A DNA stretch of 6,675 nt from an uncultured Bacteroidota bacterium (GTDB lineage: Bacteria > Bacteroidota > Bacteroidia > UKL13-3): NCBI GenBank assembly GCA_903898215.1, contig CAIUEQ010000106.1, positions 1 through 6,675 of the forward strand. The letters are read 5' to 3'. Position 1 is the stretch's first letter; every line of letters starts with the position of its first letter. Below are positions 5,764 to 6,675 of this stretch, in pieces. The notes under the pieces were generated by a model. The model did no database searches, was not told the DNA's origin, and worked only from the letters and a program-made list of their open reading frames with translations. Both the position numbers and the translations under genes were made by a program.

Positions 5764-5798
5764 TTTTCTAATGGAATCGCCTGATTCCATTTAGAAAA
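5764..5798. repeat. Strong 15-bp hairpin in the pcm / barrel-gene intergenic region
   Basis: TTTTCTAATGGAATC (5764-5778) pairs with GATTCCATTTAGAAAA (5783-5798) over 15 base pairs, with a single bulged T (5792) and a GCCT tetraloop. There is no T-tract on either side in either direction, so it is not a standard intrinsic terminator. It lies 77 nt past the pcm stop and about 80 bp upstream of the barrel gene's -7 box. It could stabilise or process the pcm 3' end, or be a solitary repeat-element copy. I found no second copy in the window. Confidence 0.75.
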
Positions 5799-5874
5799 TA
5801 TGTTCAAAAGTTTGTAGAAAAAATTAGACAAAAACATGAATTACCCTTAGAGAGAAGTAATTATCAGATATTAA

Positions 5875-6519
5875 TTACCACCCACTTTCACCAACCAAGG
5901 GCACAAACGAAAAGCTATCGAGCGCTATTTTCTCAAAATCTTTGTTCGATTTTTTTATGATACTAAACATCTGCTGTGTTTTTTCATTTCCAACTGGGAT
6001 GATCATAATCCCTCCAATTTTTAACTGATCGATCAAATCTTGGGGAAGCACAGGTGCTCCTGCTGTTACAATTATTTTATCAAATGGAGCATTTGATGCC
6101 CAGCCTTTGGTGCCATCTCCACATTTTGCGGTATATTTATAGTTGAGTTTGTCAAGTAATACACATGCACTTTTATGCAATTTTTCATGTCGCTCTATTG
6201 TAAAAACATTTGCACCCATCTCTATTAATATAGCAGCCTGATATCCTGAACCCGTTCCTATCTCTAATATTTTATCATTTTTTTCTACCTGCAACATCTG
6301 AGTTTGGTATGCAACAGTATAGGGTTGTGAAATCGTTTGTCCTTCACCAATCGGAAAAGCTTTATCGATATAAGCATGGGCATGAAATGTCTTGCTAAAA
6401 AAAAAGTGACGGGGAACTTTTCCTATTGCAGCCAATACACCAGCATCATTAATACCTTTTAGTTTTAGTTCTTCAACCAATTTTTTACGGGCACCTTTAT
6501 CTTTATATGAATCAATCAT
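5875..6519 (-). CDS. pcm: Protein-L-isoaspartate O-methyltransferase
   Basis: This cytoplasmic enzyme uses S-adenosylmethionine to methylate L-isoaspartyl residues formed by protein ageing, starting their repair. The 214 residues match the usual bacterial length. The opening helical part (about 10-40) contains VPRHFF (35-40). The family signature IGEGQTISQPYTVA is at 57-70. Methyltransferase motif I, LEIGTGSGY, is at 85-93, followed by the acidic post-I strand ending in IERH (108-111). FDKIIVTAGAP (146-156) and LKIGGIMIIPVG (166-177) are later Rossmann strands. The end FVPLVGESGW (205-214) is typical, so the protein is complete. The ATG at 6519 is the first start before the conserved region. 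It ends 226 nt before the barrel protein gene, with no classic terminator but with the hairpin at 5764-5798. The call is firm. Confidence 0.96.
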   Translation of the reverse strand: MIDSYKDKGARKKLVEELKLKGINDAGVLAAIGKVPRHFFFSKTFHAHAYIDKAFPIGEGQTISQPYTVAYQTQMLQVEKNDKILEIGTGSGYQAAILIEMGANVFTIERHEKLHKSACVLLDKLNYKYTAKCGDGTKGWASNAPFDKIIVTAGAPVLPQDLIDQLKIGGIMIIPVGNEKTQQMFSIIKKSNKDFEKIALDSFSFVPLVGESGW

Positions 6520-6525
6520 CGGTTA

Positions 6526-6533
6526 CAAATATG
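6526..6533 (-). promoter_or_regulatory. Possible -7 element of pcm
   Basis: CATATTTG on the minus strand has one mismatch to TAnnTTTG and lies 6 nt before the pcm ATG. Use of this box would give a nearly leaderless message, as for the EVE gene. No -33 TTG is seen at normal spacing, so the assignment is weak. Confidence 0.3.
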
Positions 6534-6540
6534 CTATTTT

Positions 6541-6575
6541 TAGTTAATAGTTATCAGTGCTTAGTTTATAGTTTT
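6541..6575. repeat. Degenerate heptamer tandem repeat upstream of pcm
   Basis: Five head-to-tail 7-bp units occupy this stretch. Four follow TAGTTWW (W = A or T) and the third, CAGTGCT, has diverged. The 7-bp phase is kept throughout. It lies just upstream of the pcm start and is non-coding in all frames I checked. Short heptamer arrays are a known kind of intergenic satellite in some bacteria. Confidence 0.5.
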
Positions 6576-6675
6576 ATTTTTTATCGTCTATGAATTCTTC
6601 ATTCATAAATTGTACATCATAATTTTAAAAGGAGTGTACATTTTTAAAGTTATTAGTTGAAACTGAATTAAAAAA
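6576..6675. other. Non-coding edge region with small palindromes
   Basis: No gene is supported here. TATGAAT (6589-6595) and ATTCATA (6601-6607) form a perfect 7-bp inverted repeat around a 5-nt centre. TGTACAT occurs at 6611-6617 and again at 6635-6641, 24 bp apart, each containing the palindrome TGTACA. The only open frames are a few codons long or run off the right edge without recognisable protein features. The sites could be operator elements for pcm or for a gene beyond the edge. Confidence 0.35.

Noticed and set aside
5612..5794. Plus-strand 60-codon ORF with a hydrophobic start
   Set aside because: It overlaps the antisense of the barrel protein's signal peptide and ends in the hairpin. 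The hydrophobic stretch reflects antisense of the leader and AT-rich DNA.
5733..5837. A 34-codon minus-strand ORF running through the hairpin, with a hydrophobic aromatic-rich N-terminus resembling a small membrane peptide
   Set aside because: It is short, AT-rich, has no operon link or upstream signal, and its middle is dictated by the hairpin arms. Chance is the simpler reading.
5839..5862. AATTAC / GTAATT inverted repeat just after pcm as a terminator
   Set aside because: It has only six A/T-rich pairs, a 12-nt loop and no following T-tract.
1..6675. CRISPR arrays, tRNA or rRNA genes, insertion-sequence ends
   Set aside because: No regularly spaced direct repeats of suitable length, no tRNA or rRNA signatures, and no transposase frame or matching terminal inverted repeats were seen on either strand.

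Overview
The window looks like chromosomal DNA of a member of the Bacteroidota, probably an environmental lineage. The DNA is AT-rich. The pyrB and rpsA products have the family features typical of that phylum. Several upstream regions carry the Bacteroidota -7 element TAnnTTTG rather than a sigma70 box, and most starts lack a Shine-Dalgarno sequence. I cannot name a genus. All supported genes lie on the minus strand, so transcription runs from high to low coordinates.

In transcription order the layout is as follows. (1) 6675-6520 is non-coding upstream DNA with a degenerate heptamer tandem repeat and a small palindrome. (2) pcm, protein-L-isoaspartate methyltransferase, lies at 6519-5875. 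(3) A 226-bp intergenic stretch holds a strong, unexplained 15-bp hairpin (5764-5798) and a palindrome next to a perfect -7 box. (4) An outer-membrane beta-barrel protein with a signal peptide (5648-4950) is followed by an intrinsic terminator. (5) A Bacteroidota-type promoter drives rpsA, ribosomal protein S1 (4807-2864), which starts at TTG and ends in a second intrinsic terminator. (6) A tightly packed run follows: an EVE-domain protein (2734-2321), a zeta-toxin-like P-loop kinase (2321-1743), an unnamed 55-residue ORF (1758-1591) and pyrR (1594-1049). Each junction overlaps, by 1, 16 and 4 nt. (7) After a 112-nt gap comes pyrB (936-13).

pyrR and pyrB are a pyrimidine pair: the UMP/PRPP-responsive regulator or uracil phosphoribosyltransferase, and the catalytic chain of aspartate transcarbamoylase. 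rpsA, pcm and the barrel protein are ordinary core genes.

The part most worth a second look is the EVE - zeta kinase - small ORF cassette, whose reading frames run directly into pyrR. The 55-residue protein is a good candidate antitoxin or partner of the kinase. The kinase gene is AT-richer than its neighbours, which fits acquisition into a housekeeping operon. This reading rests on gene layout and motifs and has not been tested by database search.
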